Positions 28,730 to 37,085 of a stretch of 64,000 bases of DNA are shown piece after piece; the stretch's first letter is position 1; the number at the start of each line of letters is the position of its first letter. Below the pieces are notes generated by a model. The model was given only the letters and a program-made list of their open reading frames with translations, was not told the DNA's origin and did no database searches. The position numbers and the translations under genes were made by a program. This DNA comes from Companilactobacillus metriopterae (GTDB lineage Bacteria; Bacillota; Bacilli; Lactobacillales; Lactobacillaceae): positions 124,001 through 188,000 of the forward strand of contig NZ_RSTD01000001.1 of assembly GCF_004117915.1 (NCBI RefSeq), given 5' to 3'.

Positions 28730-30196
28730 ATGTTAAAAAAAACTCAGAATATTATCAGCAATATTGTATTAGCTTGTCTTTTTTTATTTACGACAGCTGT
28801 TTTAGTGAGATCTGCACAATATCTGTATAAAGTTTATTTGACTACAACACCAAGAAACTATTGGATAGTTTTGATCTTTGCTATATTAGCAGTTCTATTT
28901 GTTAGCTACTTTTTGTATAGAATAAGAATTGATTCTGTTTGGCTAAACTGGACGATAATAGGAATTATTCTGCTAATTTTTGTGGGAATTTCTATTTGGT
29001 GGTTAGGATTTGTACCCAAACAGCAATTTAGTGATTTTGCTGGTTTTTGGTCAAATGCACCAGGAGCTTTAAAAGGCGAAAAATTATATTCTATGGATAA
29101 TGATTACTTTGCTAAATGGGCATACCAAACTGGATTTTTAACATATGTAATGTTAGTTGTTAAAATTTTTGGTGCTCATATTTTAGCAATTCAGTTGTTA
29201 AATGTTTTTTATCAGGTAGTTATTCTGGTTCTGGTATATTTGTTGGTTATTGAAATCTTTGATAACATTAAAATGGCAAGAATTGCGACATTTATTTTGA
29301 TGATTGATCTTGATTGGTTTGCTTTATCTAGTCAAACTAACAATCAATATATAGGGACAATGTTTTTCTTATTAACTTTTTACCTAATACTTAAAAATAA
29401 ATATTGGAGCTATGCAGTTGCTGGTGTGACTCTTGGAATTGGTAGTGTTGTTCGCCCAATTGGCCCCGTTATTATTGCTGGAATTGTAGTATTTGTATTA
29501 ATTTATCAGATGTTCAAAGATTCTAAGTTCGATTTATCTTCACTCTATAAATTAGCTATTACCTTGCTACTATACTTAGTTATATTTAATGGTGCTTCAG
29601 CACTTATAAAATCAAGTGGACTAAATGAATATGGTTTATCAAATCGAGATTCAGAATGGAAATTTGTAGTTGGGTTAGATTATAATTCTGCGGGTGCATA
29701 CGATTCTGTATTAGCTAGCCAATTTAATATGAAAGATAGCCGTGCAGAAATGGCTAAGCAAGAAAAGATAATAGTAAAGCAAGAATCCAAATGGTTGACC
29801 GATAATAATAAATGGTTGCCATTATTCTGGAATAAAAATGCAATTATGTGGGCCAAAAGATCTAACGCCACAGACTTTACTGGGTACTATGATAGTCATA
29901 AGTTAGAGACGATTAACTGGACTAATTATGTTGCGTATTTGGGAAGTATTTTGATAATTCTATTTTCATTTATTGGCTCTTTGCGCTTATTTAAATTAAG
30001 ATATAATCATAAAGGGATGTACTTATTAATTTTGCCATTGATGGCATATGTTGTTATTGAGCTATTGATTGAAGTTCAAGGACGTTATCGTATAGAATTT
30101 GTGCCAATATTAGCTATTATAGCTAGTGTAGGTATTGAAGGTATTATACAGATTATAAAAAATAATTTGACCAGAAAAGAGAAACAAATTGATTAA
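28730..30196 (+). CDS. GT-C-type membrane glycosyltransferase-like protein
   Basis: A 488-residue integral membrane protein with about eleven helices. After the first loop it has FAGFWSNAPGALKGEKLY, where the acidic residue typical of GT-C enzymes is replaced by a D two positions before (FSDFAGFW), then SQTNNQYIGTMFFLLTFYL and VVRPIGPVIIAG. The overall shape is that of the PMT/ArnT-like transferases that use polyprenyl-phosphate sugars outside the cell. It overlaps by eight bases a GT2 gene that would make such a donor. The ATG at 28730 is chosen; TTG at 28700 is an alternative, and the ribosome site is weak either way. Confidence 0.65.
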   Translation: MLKKTQNIISNIVLACLFLFTTAVLVRSAQYLYKVYLTTTPRNYWIVLIFAILAVLFVSYFLYRIRIDSVWLNWTIIGIILLIFVGISIWWLGFVPKQQFSDFAGFWSNAPGALKGEKLYSMDNDYFAKWAYQTGFLTYVMLVVKIFGAHILAIQLLNVFYQVVILVLVYLLVIEIFDNIKMARIATFILMIDLDWFALSSQTNNQYIGTMFFLLTFYLILKNKYWSYAVAGVTLGIGSVVRPIGPVIIAGIVVFVLIYQMFKDSKFDLSSLYKLAITLLLYLVIFNGASALIKSSGLNEYGLSNRDSEWKFVVGLDYNSAGAYDSVLASQFNMKDSRAEMAKQEKIIVKQESKWLTDNNKWLPLFWNKNAIMWAKRSNATDFTGYYDSHKLETINWTNYVAYLGSILIILFSFIGSLRLFKLRYNHKGMYLLILPLMAYVVIELLIEVQGRYRIEFVPILAIIASVGIEGIIQIIKNNLTRKEKQID

Positions 30197-31154
30197 ATTA
30201 AGTATTGTCGTACCTTGTTATAACGAGGAAGAGGTCCTGGGAGAAACAACCAAGGAACTTAATGGTGTATATGAAAAACTACTAAATAGTCAAAAAATCA
30301 GTAGTGATAGTAAAATTGTTTATGTTGATGACGGAAGCAAGGATCAGACATGGCCAATGATAGAACAATTTTCAAGGGATTATCCTAATATTGCTGGCGT
30401 GAAGTTGAGCCGCAATTTTGGTCATCAAGGCGCTTTATTAGCTGGTATAGATTCTGTATATCGTGACTCTGATGCTGTTGTAACTATTGATGCTGATTTA
30501 CAAGATGATGTAAATGCAATTATCGAGATGGTTGACGAGTTCGAAAAGGGCAATGAAGTAGTATATGGTGTCAGAAATAATCGTGATACAGATACAGCAT
30601 TTAAAAGAAATACAGCAGAATTGTTTTATAAAATAATGGGTTGGCTGGGAGTCAAAATGGTTCCAGATTCTGCTGACTTTAGATTGATGAGCAAACGTGC
30701 TGTGGAAGTTCTTCTAAGTTATAAAGAACAAAACTTATTTTTACGGGGCATTGTTCCCATGGTGGGATTTAAATCTTCAAAAGTCTATTATGCTAGAAAA
30801 GAGAGATTTGCTGGAGAATCAAAATATCCATTACGTAAAATGGTAAAATTTGCTGTTGATGGAATTACTTCATTTTCTATTGTTCCAATTAAGATGATCA
30901 TGGGGCTAGGATTTACAATTGTTATAATAAGTATCATATTATTAATCTATACAATCGTTAGCAAAGTAAGAGGACAAGTTGTTTCAGGCTGGTCATCTCT
31001 AATGATATCCATCTGGGCACTAGGCGGAGTACAATTGATTTGTATCAGTGTCATTGGTGAATATGTTGGTAAAATATTCAGTGAAGTAAAGAATCGTCCC
31101 CGCTATACAATTGAACGTGACATATATTTAGAAAAGAAAAACATGGAGAATTAA
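30189..31154 (+). CDS. GtrB/DPM1-like polyprenyl-phosphate glycosyltransferase (GT2)
   Basis: A 321-residue GT2 enzyme. The N-terminal GT-A fold starts LSIVVPCYNEEEVL and has YVDDGSKDQTW, LSRNFGHQGALLAGI and the metal-binding VTIDADLQDD; DSADFRLMSKRAVE and RKERFAGESKYPLRKM follow. Two helices at about residues 234-256 and 270-292 anchor it. Such enzymes load a sugar on undecaprenyl phosphate. It starts at a TTG inside the end of the GT-C gene, so the two are coupled and probably form a donor-maker and transferase pair. Confidence 0.87.
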   Translation: MIKLSIVVPCYNEEEVLGETTKELNGVYEKLLNSQKISSDSKIVYVDDGSKDQTWPMIEQFSRDYPNIAGVKLSRNFGHQGALLAGIDSVYRDSDAVVTIDADLQDDVNAIIEMVDEFEKGNEVVYGVRNNRDTDTAFKRNTAELFYKIMGWLGVKMVPDSADFRLMSKRAVEVLLSYKEQNLFLRGIVPMVGFKSSKVYYARKERFAGESKYPLRKMVKFAVDGITSFSIVPIKMIMGLGFTIVIISIILLIYTIVSKVRGQVVSGWSSLMISIWALGGVQLICISVIGEYVGKIFSEVKNRPRYTIERDIYLEKKNMEN

Positions 31155-31158
31155 TAAA

Positions 31159-31593
31159 ATGAATCAAGCACAACTAAAAGCAATGAAATATGGTCAAGCT
31201 ATCAACGATGCAATTGCTGTTATTGAAAAACAACAAGACATCTTAAATCCAGAATTTGAAGTTATCAAAAAAGAAGTCGAAGCTGGAACTTTTGCAGAAA
31301 TGGATGAAACAGAATACGAAAAAATTCGTAAGGACTTTTCTGCTGGAACAAAAGAATACAAAACAGTTTTGCAAAACTTAGAAGATGCGAAGGCACCAGC
31401 AAGAATGATGGGCACACATATGTCTCTTGTAAACTCTTTCCGTTCATATGTTGAAGGATGTACAGAAATGACTAAGAGTTTAGGAAAAGGCAGAAAAGTA
31501 AATAAAAAGAAATTTGGAGAGTCTGAAGCAACTCAAGATAAGTATATGGACAAGTTCTCATATCAAATCCAAAAGTTGACTCAAAACATGTAA
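31159..31593 (+). CDS. uncharacterised helical protein
   Basis: I do not recognise this 144-residue protein. It is rich in Lys, Glu, Met and Gln, has no membrane segment or signal peptide, and seems all-helical (AMKYGQAINDAIAVIEKQQD; YEKIRKDFSAGTKEYKTVLQ; a basic GKGRKVNKKKFGES patch near residue 109). A good GGAGAA site precedes the ATG, and it lies four bases after the GT2 gene and three before the SprT-like gene, so it is a real gene of this operon. A cytoplasmic role, perhaps as a small scaffold or regulator, is possible but unsupported. Confidence 0.75.
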   Translation: MNQAQLKAMKYGQAINDAIAVIEKQQDILNPEFEVIKKEVEAGTFAEMDETEYEKIRKDFSAGTKEYKTVLQNLEDAKAPARMMGTHMSLVNSFRSYVEGCTEMTKSLGKGRKVNKKKFGESEATQDKYMDKFSYQIQKLTQNM

Positions 31594-31596
31594 TTA

Positions 31597-32058
31597 ATGA
31601 CAGATAAAGAATTAACAGAATTAATAAAAAAGGTTTCCCAAAACTACTTTGGGAAACCTTTTATTCATAAGGCAAATTTTAACAATCGACTACAAACTAC
31701 TGGTGGAAGATTTCATTTAAAAGATAAACATATTGATATAAATCCTAAAATTTTAGACAAGTATGGTAAAGATGAATTGATAGGTGTCATTAAGCATGAA
31801 TTAGTACATTATCATTTGTACATCAGTGGCTTACCATCACAACATAAAGATAAGGAATTTAAATATCTTTTGAAAAAAGTAGGTGGATCAAGATATGCAC
31901 CACCTATGAAATATACGGGTAAATCGAGGACAAGACACCAGTATATTTGCTCAAACTGTGGTCTAGAGTATTTACGTGTAAAAAAGATAGATACTAAGCG
32001 ATATGTTTGTGGTAAATGTGGTGGCAAACTAATCTTTGTTAAAGATATAAATCATTAA
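31597..32058 (+). CDS. SprT-like zinc-binding protein
   Basis: A 153-residue protein of the SprT family. The metal site HELVHYH is at residues 67-73 within VIKHELVHYHLYISG, and a third histidine follows in SQHKDKEFK. The C-terminal zinc ribbon has two cysteine pairs, YICSNCGLEY and YVCGKCGGKL. Bacterial SprT-like proteins keep the HExxH motif of DNA-protein-crosslink proteases, but their function in Firmicutes is not established. It ends the operon with the two glycosyltransferases and the unknown helical protein. Confidence 0.85.
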   Translation: MTDKELTELIKKVSQNYFGKPFIHKANFNNRLQTTGGRFHLKDKHIDINPKILDKYGKDELIGVIKHELVHYHLYISGLPSQHKDKEFKYLLKKVGGSRYAPPMKYTGKSRTRHQYICSNCGLEYLRVKKIDTKRYVCGKCGGKLIFVKDINH

Positions 32059-32090
32059 ATGTTCAGATATACTAAAGAAAAATACTTGGA

Positions 32091-32129
32091 AGAAGCCCTT
32101 AAATTAATGAATAGAGCTTCTTTTTTTAT
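32091..32129 (+). terminator. terminator after the SprT-like gene
   Basis: AGAAGC pairs with GCTTCT across a long AT-rich loop, followed by a run of T. Confidence 0.6.
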
Positions 32130-32204
32130 TATTTAAATTTAGTTAATTGAAAATGTAAATTGTCGATTGTACACTTTAGGCGGAATCTCGGAAAGAGTAA
32201 GAAA

Positions 32205-32705
32205 ATGAAAAAAGGATATAGATATTTAATTTTAATATCTTGTCTTTTAGCGGGATTTTTATTTAGTTTAACCTCCGTGAAAGCTCAAAGTATTACTTCC
32301 GATGATTATTATGTAGATACTGTAAGTTCTCCATCTCAAATATATGATCATTCTGAAGAATTAACAAATTTGACTATCCCTGCAAATACTCAGTGGAAAT
32401 TAGGGGACCAACTGGTAGATGGTGGGTTATTCTTCTATCAAGTAGGGCAAGATGAATATACAAGCTCTGAGCAATCATATTTGTATCAAGAGAGAATTGA
32501 AGTTTTAGGAACATCACTAAAAGATACTACAAAATTGTATAACTTTAAGGGAGAAGAGATTCCAAATAGAATGTTATCTGCAAATACATATTGGTATTCT
32601 GATCAATTAATGAACACAAGAGGTCATCATTATTTCCGTGTAGCAACAGATGAATTTATACAAGCTCCAGATGTTAGATCAGAATCAGTAACAATGTCAT
32701 TTTAA
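32205..32705 (+). CDS. small secreted protein with two SLAP-type repeats
   Basis: A 166-residue secreted protein. It has a signal peptide (KKGYRYLILISCLLAGFLFS, cleavage near SVKAQS at residue 28) and two repeats of the surface-layer SLAP type: one with IPANTQWKLGDQLVDGG then FFYQVGQDEYTSSEQ, and one with LSANTYWYSDQLMNTRG then HYFRVATDEFIQAPD. SLAP domains attach proteins to the wall of lactobacilli. There is no catalytic domain, so it may be a free wall-binding protein. The ATG at 32205 follows GGAAAGAG; TTGAAA, 17 bases, TACACT (32147-32175) is a fair promoter. Confidence 0.78.
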   Translation: MKKGYRYLILISCLLAGFLFSLTSVKAQSITSDDYYVDTVSSPSQIYDHSEELTNLTIPANTQWKLGDQLVDGGLFFYQVGQDEYTSSEQSYLYQERIEVLGTSLKDTTKLYNFKGEEIPNRMLSANTYWYSDQLMNTRGHHYFRVATDEFIQAPDVRSESVTMSF

Positions 32706-32733
32706 AATCACACAATTGTGTGATTTTTTTATT
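32704..32733 (+). terminator. terminator after the SLAP protein
   Basis: AAAATCACACAA pairs with TTGTGTGATTTT, followed by T residues. Confidence 0.85.
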
Positions 32734-32804
32734 TTACTCATAAATTTATCTACAATGCGATAAAACTATTTTCGAATTGGACCGTACTAATTTTGAAATT
32801 GGTG

Positions 32805-32852
32805 TTTACTAATTAATTCACGAATGCTATATTATCACTGTAAACGATTTCA
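32805..32852 (+). promoter_or_regulatory. rbsD promoter with perfect cre site
   Basis: TTTACT (32805-32810), a 17-bp spacer and TATATT (32828-32833) form the promoter. TGTAAACGATTTCA at 32839-32852 fits the CcpA consensus TGWAANCGNTNWCA at every position and lies on the start of transcription, so glucose should repress ribose use. Confidence 0.8.
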
Positions 32853-32867
32853 ATGGAGGATTTTACT

Positions 32868-33266
32868 ATGAAGAATTCAAGAGTAATTAATTCAGATATA
32901 TCAAGAGTTATCTCTCAAATGGGTCATTTCGATACTTTGGGTATCGGTGATGCGGGTATGCCTATTCCAGATGATACAGAACGTATTGATTTAGCAGTTG
33001 AAGCTGGTATTCCTAGCTTTATGCAAGTTTTAGAAAATGTAATCAGTGAATTAGAAGTACAAAGAATTTTCTTAGCCGAAGAAATGAAAACACAAAACCC
33101 AGAACAATTAGCAGCTGTTAAGAAATTGATGGGCGATAAAGTAGAAATTGAATTCATACCACATGAACAAATGAAGAAAGATTTGAGCAAATCAAAAGCT
33201 TTCATTAGAACAGGTGAAGAAACACCATATTCAAATATTTTGCTAGAAAGTGGCGTAGTATTTTAA
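32868..33266 (+). CDS. rbsD: D-ribose pyranase
   Basis: A 132-residue RbsD/FucU-family mutarotase converting beta-pyranose ribose to the furanose form used by ribokinase. The first residues include [20 protein letters not shown] with the catalytic histidine, then DAGMPIP, and the C-terminal [18 protein letters not shown]. The ATG at 32868 follows TGGAGG. Start of a two-gene ribose operon. Confidence 0.94.
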   Translation: MKNSRVINSDISRVISQMGHFDTLGIGDAGMPIPDDTERIDLAVEAGIPSFMQVLENVISELEVQRIFLAEEMKTQNPEQLAAVKKLMGDKVEIEFIPHEQMKKDLSKSKAFIRTGEETPYSNILLESGVVF

Positions 33267-33276
33267 GGAGAAAATA

Positions 33277-34188
33277 ATGAAAAAAATTGTTGTTTTAGGA
33301 TCAACTAATGTTGATACTATTTTAAATATTGAAAGATTACCTTTACCAGGAGAAACTATGGCAATGACAGATCGTTCAGTTGCCGGTGGTGGAAAGGGTG
33401 CTAATCAAGCAATTGCTGCCGTTCGAGCAGGTGCAGAAGCATCATTTATTTCTAAAGTTGGTGGTGATCACGCCGCTGATTTCATGTTTGAAACATTCAA
33501 AAAGGATGGTTTGAATATGGAACACGTTATTGTTGATGAGAATGTTGGTACAGGTAAAGCCTATATTCTTTTAGACGAAAATGGTCAAAATAGTATTTTG
33601 GTATATGGTGGAGCTAATCAAGCAATTACACCCGCAGAAATTGATGATACAAAGGATTTTATTGCTGAAGCTGACTGTATCATTGCTCAATTTGAAGTTC
33701 CGTTAGAAACTATTACAGAAGCATTTAAAATTGCTAAAGATAATGGAGTTGTTACAATTTTAAATCCTGCTCCTGCTAAAAAAGAAATACCTGCAGAACT
33801 TATTGCATTGTCTGATGTAATTGCACCTAATGAAACAGAAGCAGAAATCATTACTGGTGTAAAAGTTGAAGATGAAGCTTCAATGCAAAAAGCAGCCGAT
33901 GCATTGCACGAAATGGGTGTAGGAACGGTTGTTATTACTGTTGGTGACAAAGGATCATTCTATTCATTCAAAGATGGTAAGAGTGGATTTGTTGACGCCT
34001 TTAAAGTTAAGGCAGTTGATACAACTGCAGCTGGAGATACATTCATCGGTTATCTATCAGCTAACCTTGAAAAAGATATGAGTAATATTGAAGAAGCTAT
34101 GAAAATAGCAAGTAAAGCATCATCAATCACTGTACAAGAACAAGGTGCACAAAACTCAATACCTCATAAAAGTAAAATTAATTTTTAA
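33277..34188 (+). CDS. rbsK: ribokinase
   Basis: A 303-residue PfkB-family kinase giving ribose 5-phosphate. STNVDTILNIERLPLPGET, the first PfkB signature GGKGANQAIAAVRAGA near residue 37, and the second, VDTTAAGDTFIGYL with the catalytic aspartate near residue 251, are intact. It follows rbsD with an AAGGAGAA site. No ribose transporter is encoded in the window. Confidence 0.95.
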   Translation: MKKIVVLGSTNVDTILNIERLPLPGETMAMTDRSVAGGGKGANQAIAAVRAGAEASFISKVGGDHAADFMFETFKKDGLNMEHVIVDENVGTGKAYILLDENGQNSILVYGGANQAITPAEIDDTKDFIAEADCIIAQFEVPLETITEAFKIAKDNGVVTILNPAPAKKEIPAELIALSDVIAPNETEAEIITGVKVEDEASMQKAADALHEMGVGTVVITVGDKGSFYSFKDGKSGFVDAFKVKAVDTTAAGDTFIGYLSANLEKDMSNIEEAMKIASKASSITVQEQGAQNSIPHKSKINF

Positions 34189-34223
34189 TAAAAAAAATTG
34201 ATTTAAAAAATTAGGCATTTATG

Positions 34224-34367
34224 TTTGTAAAGACCCGTTACACATGATATTATATATCTTGTATTGTAGTTGGTTAGTTGATGGGGTTGTATGGTTTTGA
34301 TGGCTATCTTCCATAAAGTACCACGTATGATGCACAAATTTATTTTTTTCCCAGGAGGAATAGTCTG
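34224..34367 (+). promoter_or_regulatory. promoter and long leader of the cold-shock gene
   Basis: TTTGTA and TATTAT (34248-34253, with TG two bases before) are 18 bases apart. The predicted leader of about 105 bases is long, GT-rich in its middle, and ends with a perfect AGGAGG, as in cold-shock genes whose leader refolds with temperature. Confidence 0.5.
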
Positions 34368-34568
34368 ATGGAACATGGAACAGTAAAATGGTTTAACGCA
34401 GAAAAGGGTTATGGTTTCTTAACTCGTGAAGATGGAAGTGACGTATTCGTTCACTTCTCAGCTATCCAAGGTGATGGTTACAAGACTCTTGAAGAAGGTC
34501 AAGCTGTATCATTCGATATCGAAGATTCAGATCGTGGACCACAAGCTTCAAACGTAAACAAAGACTAA
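34368..34568 (+). CDS. cspA: cold-shock protein
   Basis: A 66-residue single cold-shock domain. RNP1 appears as KGYGFLTR and RNP2 as VFVHFSAI, with the starting [11 protein letters not shown] block. It binds single-stranded RNA or DNA and acts as an RNA chaperone. Length and sequence are standard. The AGGAGG site lies nine bases before the ATG. Confidence 0.96.
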   Translation: MEHGTVKWFNAEKGYGFLTREDGSDVFVHFSAIQGDGYKTLEEGQAVSFDIEDSDRGPQASNVNKD

Positions 34569-34582
34569 TTTTTAGTTTTTTA

Positions 34583-34613
34583 AGATCAACTCGCAGAGTT
34601 GGTCTTTTTTTTT
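34583..34613 (+). terminator. terminator of the cold-shock gene
   Basis: AGATCAACTC pairs with AGTTGGTCT around GCAG, followed by a run of nine T. Confidence 0.85.
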
Positions 34614-34687
34614 ATATAAAAAATCCCATCAAACTGATTAATCATTTATAATAGATAGAAATCAATAAAGAAAAAAGGAAATACCAA

Positions 34688-35317
34688 GTGGCTAAAAGAA
34701 GAAAATCAACTAGAAAAAGCAAACATCAAAAAGACGTAGCAATAATATCTATTGTTCTTTTTTTTGTTGCCATTTTATTAATCTTTTTTGGCTTTAATAA
34801 ATACCAAGAAAAAAACAAAGAAAATCAGGCAGAATTAGTTAGAGAAGAACGCAATGCTTTCATTAAGAAAACAGCACCATATTCGATTGAATTGGGTAAA
34901 GAGTACGGTATATTACCGAGTATCACAATTGCACAATCTATTTTGGAAAGTGACTGGGGTAACAGTACTTTAGCAAGTAAGTACAATAATTACTTCGGTA
35001 TAAAAGGTACATCGGATTCGGATAGTGTTGTTTTGAAGACAAAAGAATTTGAAAATGGTCAATGGATAGAAGTGAATGGTCGATTTAGAGTTTATTCAGA
35101 CTATCGGGAGTCTATGAAAGCTCATGCTATTTTACTCGCAAATGGAACTACATGGAATGCCAACCAGTATCAACATGTGACCGGAGCACAGGACTATATT
35201 TCTGCAGCAGTAGGGTTACAGACAGACGGATATGCAACAGATCCAACTTATACAACTAAGATAATTAGGTTAATACAAAAATATAATTTAAAAAAATATG
35301 ATGTCGGTATAAAGTGA
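34688..35317 (+). CDS. membrane-anchored glucosaminidase (GH73)
   Basis: A 209-residue enzyme with a basic N-terminus, one membrane helix at residues about 17-37 (AIISIVLFFVAILLIFFGF) and an extracellular GH73 (Flg_hydro/LytG-like) domain. The catalytic glutamate is in SITIAQSILESDWGNSTLA, followed by YNNYFGIKG, FRVYSDYRESMKAHAILL and GLQTDGYATDPTYTTKI. It would cleave N-acetylglucosaminyl bonds in peptidoglycan. GTG start after AAAAGGAAA. There is no wall-binding domain, so anchoring depends on the helix. Confidence 0.88.
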   Translation: MAKRRKSTRKSKHQKDVAIISIVLFFVAILLIFFGFNKYQEKNKENQAELVREERNAFIKKTAPYSIELGKEYGILPSITIAQSILESDWGNSTLASKYNNYFGIKGTSDSDSVVLKTKEFENGQWIEVNGRFRVYSDYRESMKAHAILLANGTTWNANQYQHVTGAQDYISAAVGLQTDGYATDPTYTTKIIRLIQKYNLKKYDVGIK

Positions 35318-35366
35318 AAATCAAAGTATGATAGACTTTAACTAATATAATCTGGGAGATGTGATT

Positions 35367-35942
35367 TTGAGAGAACTTGAAGAGAGAATTCAAAAAGATG
35401 GTCAAGTATTAGGTGAAGATGTTTTAAAAGTTGATAGTTTTTTAAATCATCAAGTAGATCCAATGCTTATGGAAAGAATGGGTGAAGAATTTTATCAACA
35501 TTTTGGTGATAAAAAAGTAGATAAAATTTTGACAGTGGAATCATCAGGAATTGCACCAGCTGTCATGGCTGGACTAAAATTTGGCGTTCCTGTAGTTTTT
35601 GCCCGTAAACACAAATCGGTTACTTTGAACGATGATTTGTATACAGCTGAAGTGTATTCATACACTAAGAAAACATCTAATCATATTAGTATTGCTAAAA
35701 AATATTTGTCTGCAGATGATAATGTATTGATCATTGATGACTTTTTGGCAAATGGTCAAGCTGTCAATGGACTAAATGACATCATTAAAGATGCGGGTTC
35801 TAACTTAGTTGGAATCGGAATTGTAATCGAAAAGACATTCCAAATCGGACGTAAATTAATTGATGATCAAGGAATACCAGTGTATTCTCTAGCTAGAATT
35901 AAAGAATTTAAAGATGGTCAAGTAATTTTTGAAGAAGAGTAA
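35367..35942 (+). CDS. xpt: xanthine phosphoribosyltransferase
   Basis: A 191-residue type I phosphoribosyltransferase salvaging xanthine with PRPP to [20 protein letters not shown] near residue 20 is the Xpt-specific base-recognition segment, and the PRPP loop is [14 protein letters not shown] near residue 122. I choose the TTG at 35367, seven bases after GGGAGA; the GTG at 35361 touches that site. No purine riboswitch is visible upstream. Confidence 0.9.
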   Translation: MRELEERIQKDGQVLGEDVLKVDSFLNHQVDPMLMERMGEEFYQHFGDKKVDKILTVESSGIAPAVMAGLKFGVPVVFARKHKSVTLNDDLYTAEVYSYTKKTSNHISIAKKYLSADDNVLIIDDFLANGQAVNGLNDIIKDAGSNLVGIGIVIEKTFQIGRKLIDDQGIPVYSLARIKEFKDGQVIFEEE

Positions 35943-35954
35943 GGATGGTTGCGT

Positions 35955-37085
35955 ATGGCATTTGTTACACCTGGTAAGACCCTTGGAATAATTGGTGGCG
36001 GTAGCGAAACATATCTATTGGAAATTGAAGCTAAAAGAATGGGCTTTAGAACTGTTCTTTTGACTAAAGATGAAAATGATATAGCAACAACTGGAGCTGA
36101 TTTTTTCCTAATTGGAGAATTAGAAAATGTAAATAACCTAGACGAAATAGGTCAAAGATCAGATATTTTGTTGTATATGGATGAAGACTTTGACAGTGTT
36201 ATATTGTCTCAATTGGAGAAAAAATATAATGTTTCTCAGGGTTCTTATTTATTGTCTATTGTTCAAGATCGATATATTGAAAGAACTTTTTTGAACAAAT
36301 TGAACGTCAATGTACCACCTTTTTTTGCTGTTGCATCAAAAGATGACGTCCAAAAAGCAGTATCGATGATCGGTTTTCCATGTATATTAAAGCCAATTCG
36401 CAAGTACCAATCTAAACTAAAAAACGTAATCTTATATAGAGAGCAAGATTTGTCTCAAGTAGATGATTTATTGAAGTCTGGAACTTATATTCTAGAAGCA
36501 TGGATTTCTACCAAAGAAGAATTTTCTATCATGATTAGTAAGAGTATCGATGGAAAAGTCCATACTTTCCCTATGATTAAGGATATCTATGATGGCAAGA
36601 CTCTAATGAGTTCTCTTCTCTATCAGAAGAATGATCCAAGTCTAGAAGCCGAGATACAATCAGTGGCTATTCAGATTGCAGAGAACATCGACTATGTAGG
36701 TATATTTGGGATAGGCTTTATTATTTCTGATAATGACGTTCTTTACGTCAAGAGAATCTATCCTGGGATTAATTATTCAGCCAATGTTTACAATGAGGCT
36801 ACAGGAGTTTCTCAATTTGAGATACACTTGCGAGCTATTTGTGATTGGCCTATCCCTGAAATATATCCACGAGTAGACGCTGCTACTCTGAAAATCATCG
36901 AAGGAACTCTTGCTCAAAGTTTGGAATTGTTAGAAACAAAGCAACAATGGAAATTTAATTATTACACCGGTTTTAAAGAAATGAATTTAGATAATCGAGA
37001 TGTTGGATTTATCTCAGTAGTTGCAGATAATTCCGAAGACTTGGATTCAGATATTTCATCAACTAAAATTTGGAGAGTGGATTAA
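35955..37085 (+). CDS. PurK-like ATP-grasp protein, divergent
   Basis: A 376-residue protein with the layout of PurK (N5-carboxyaminoimidazole ribonucleotide synthetase): LGIIGGG near the start, a matching middle GFPCILKPIRKY, YILEAWISTKEEFSIMI, FEIHLRAICDWP and the final lobe. However the family landmarks are altered. After IIGGG the usual QLGRM is SETYL, the glycine-rich ATP loop after the KP lysine is replaced by IRKYQSKLKN, and the late metal-binding NE-x-APRPHNSGH block reads KRIYPGINYSA. Catalysis is doubtful. It is kept in frame between xpt and purB, its stop codon directly abutting the purB start, so it may have another role. Confidence 0.7.
   Translation: MAFVTPGKTLGIIGGGSETYLLEIEAKRMGFRTVLLTKDENDIATTGADFFLIGELENVNNLDEIGQRSDILLYMDEDFDSVILSQLEKKYNVSQGSYLLSIVQDRYIERTFLNKLNVNVPPFFAVASKDDVQKAVSMIGFPCILKPIRKYQSKLKNVILYREQDLSQVDDLLKSGTYILEAWISTKEEFSIMISKSIDGKVHTFPMIKDIYDGKTLMSSLLYQKNDPSLEAEIQSVAIQIAENIDYVGIFGIGFIISDNDVLYVKRIYPGINYSANVYNEATGVSQFEIHLRAICDWPIPEIYPRVDAATLKIIEGTLAQSLELLETKQQWKFNYYTGFKEMNLDNRDVGFISVVADNSEDLDSDISSTKIWRVD

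Noticed and set aside
35318-35366. Possible purine riboswitch or own promoter before xpt
   Set aside because: The gap is only 49 bases and holds no purine-riboswitch motif; the TATAAT there lies too close to the ribosome site to be convincing.
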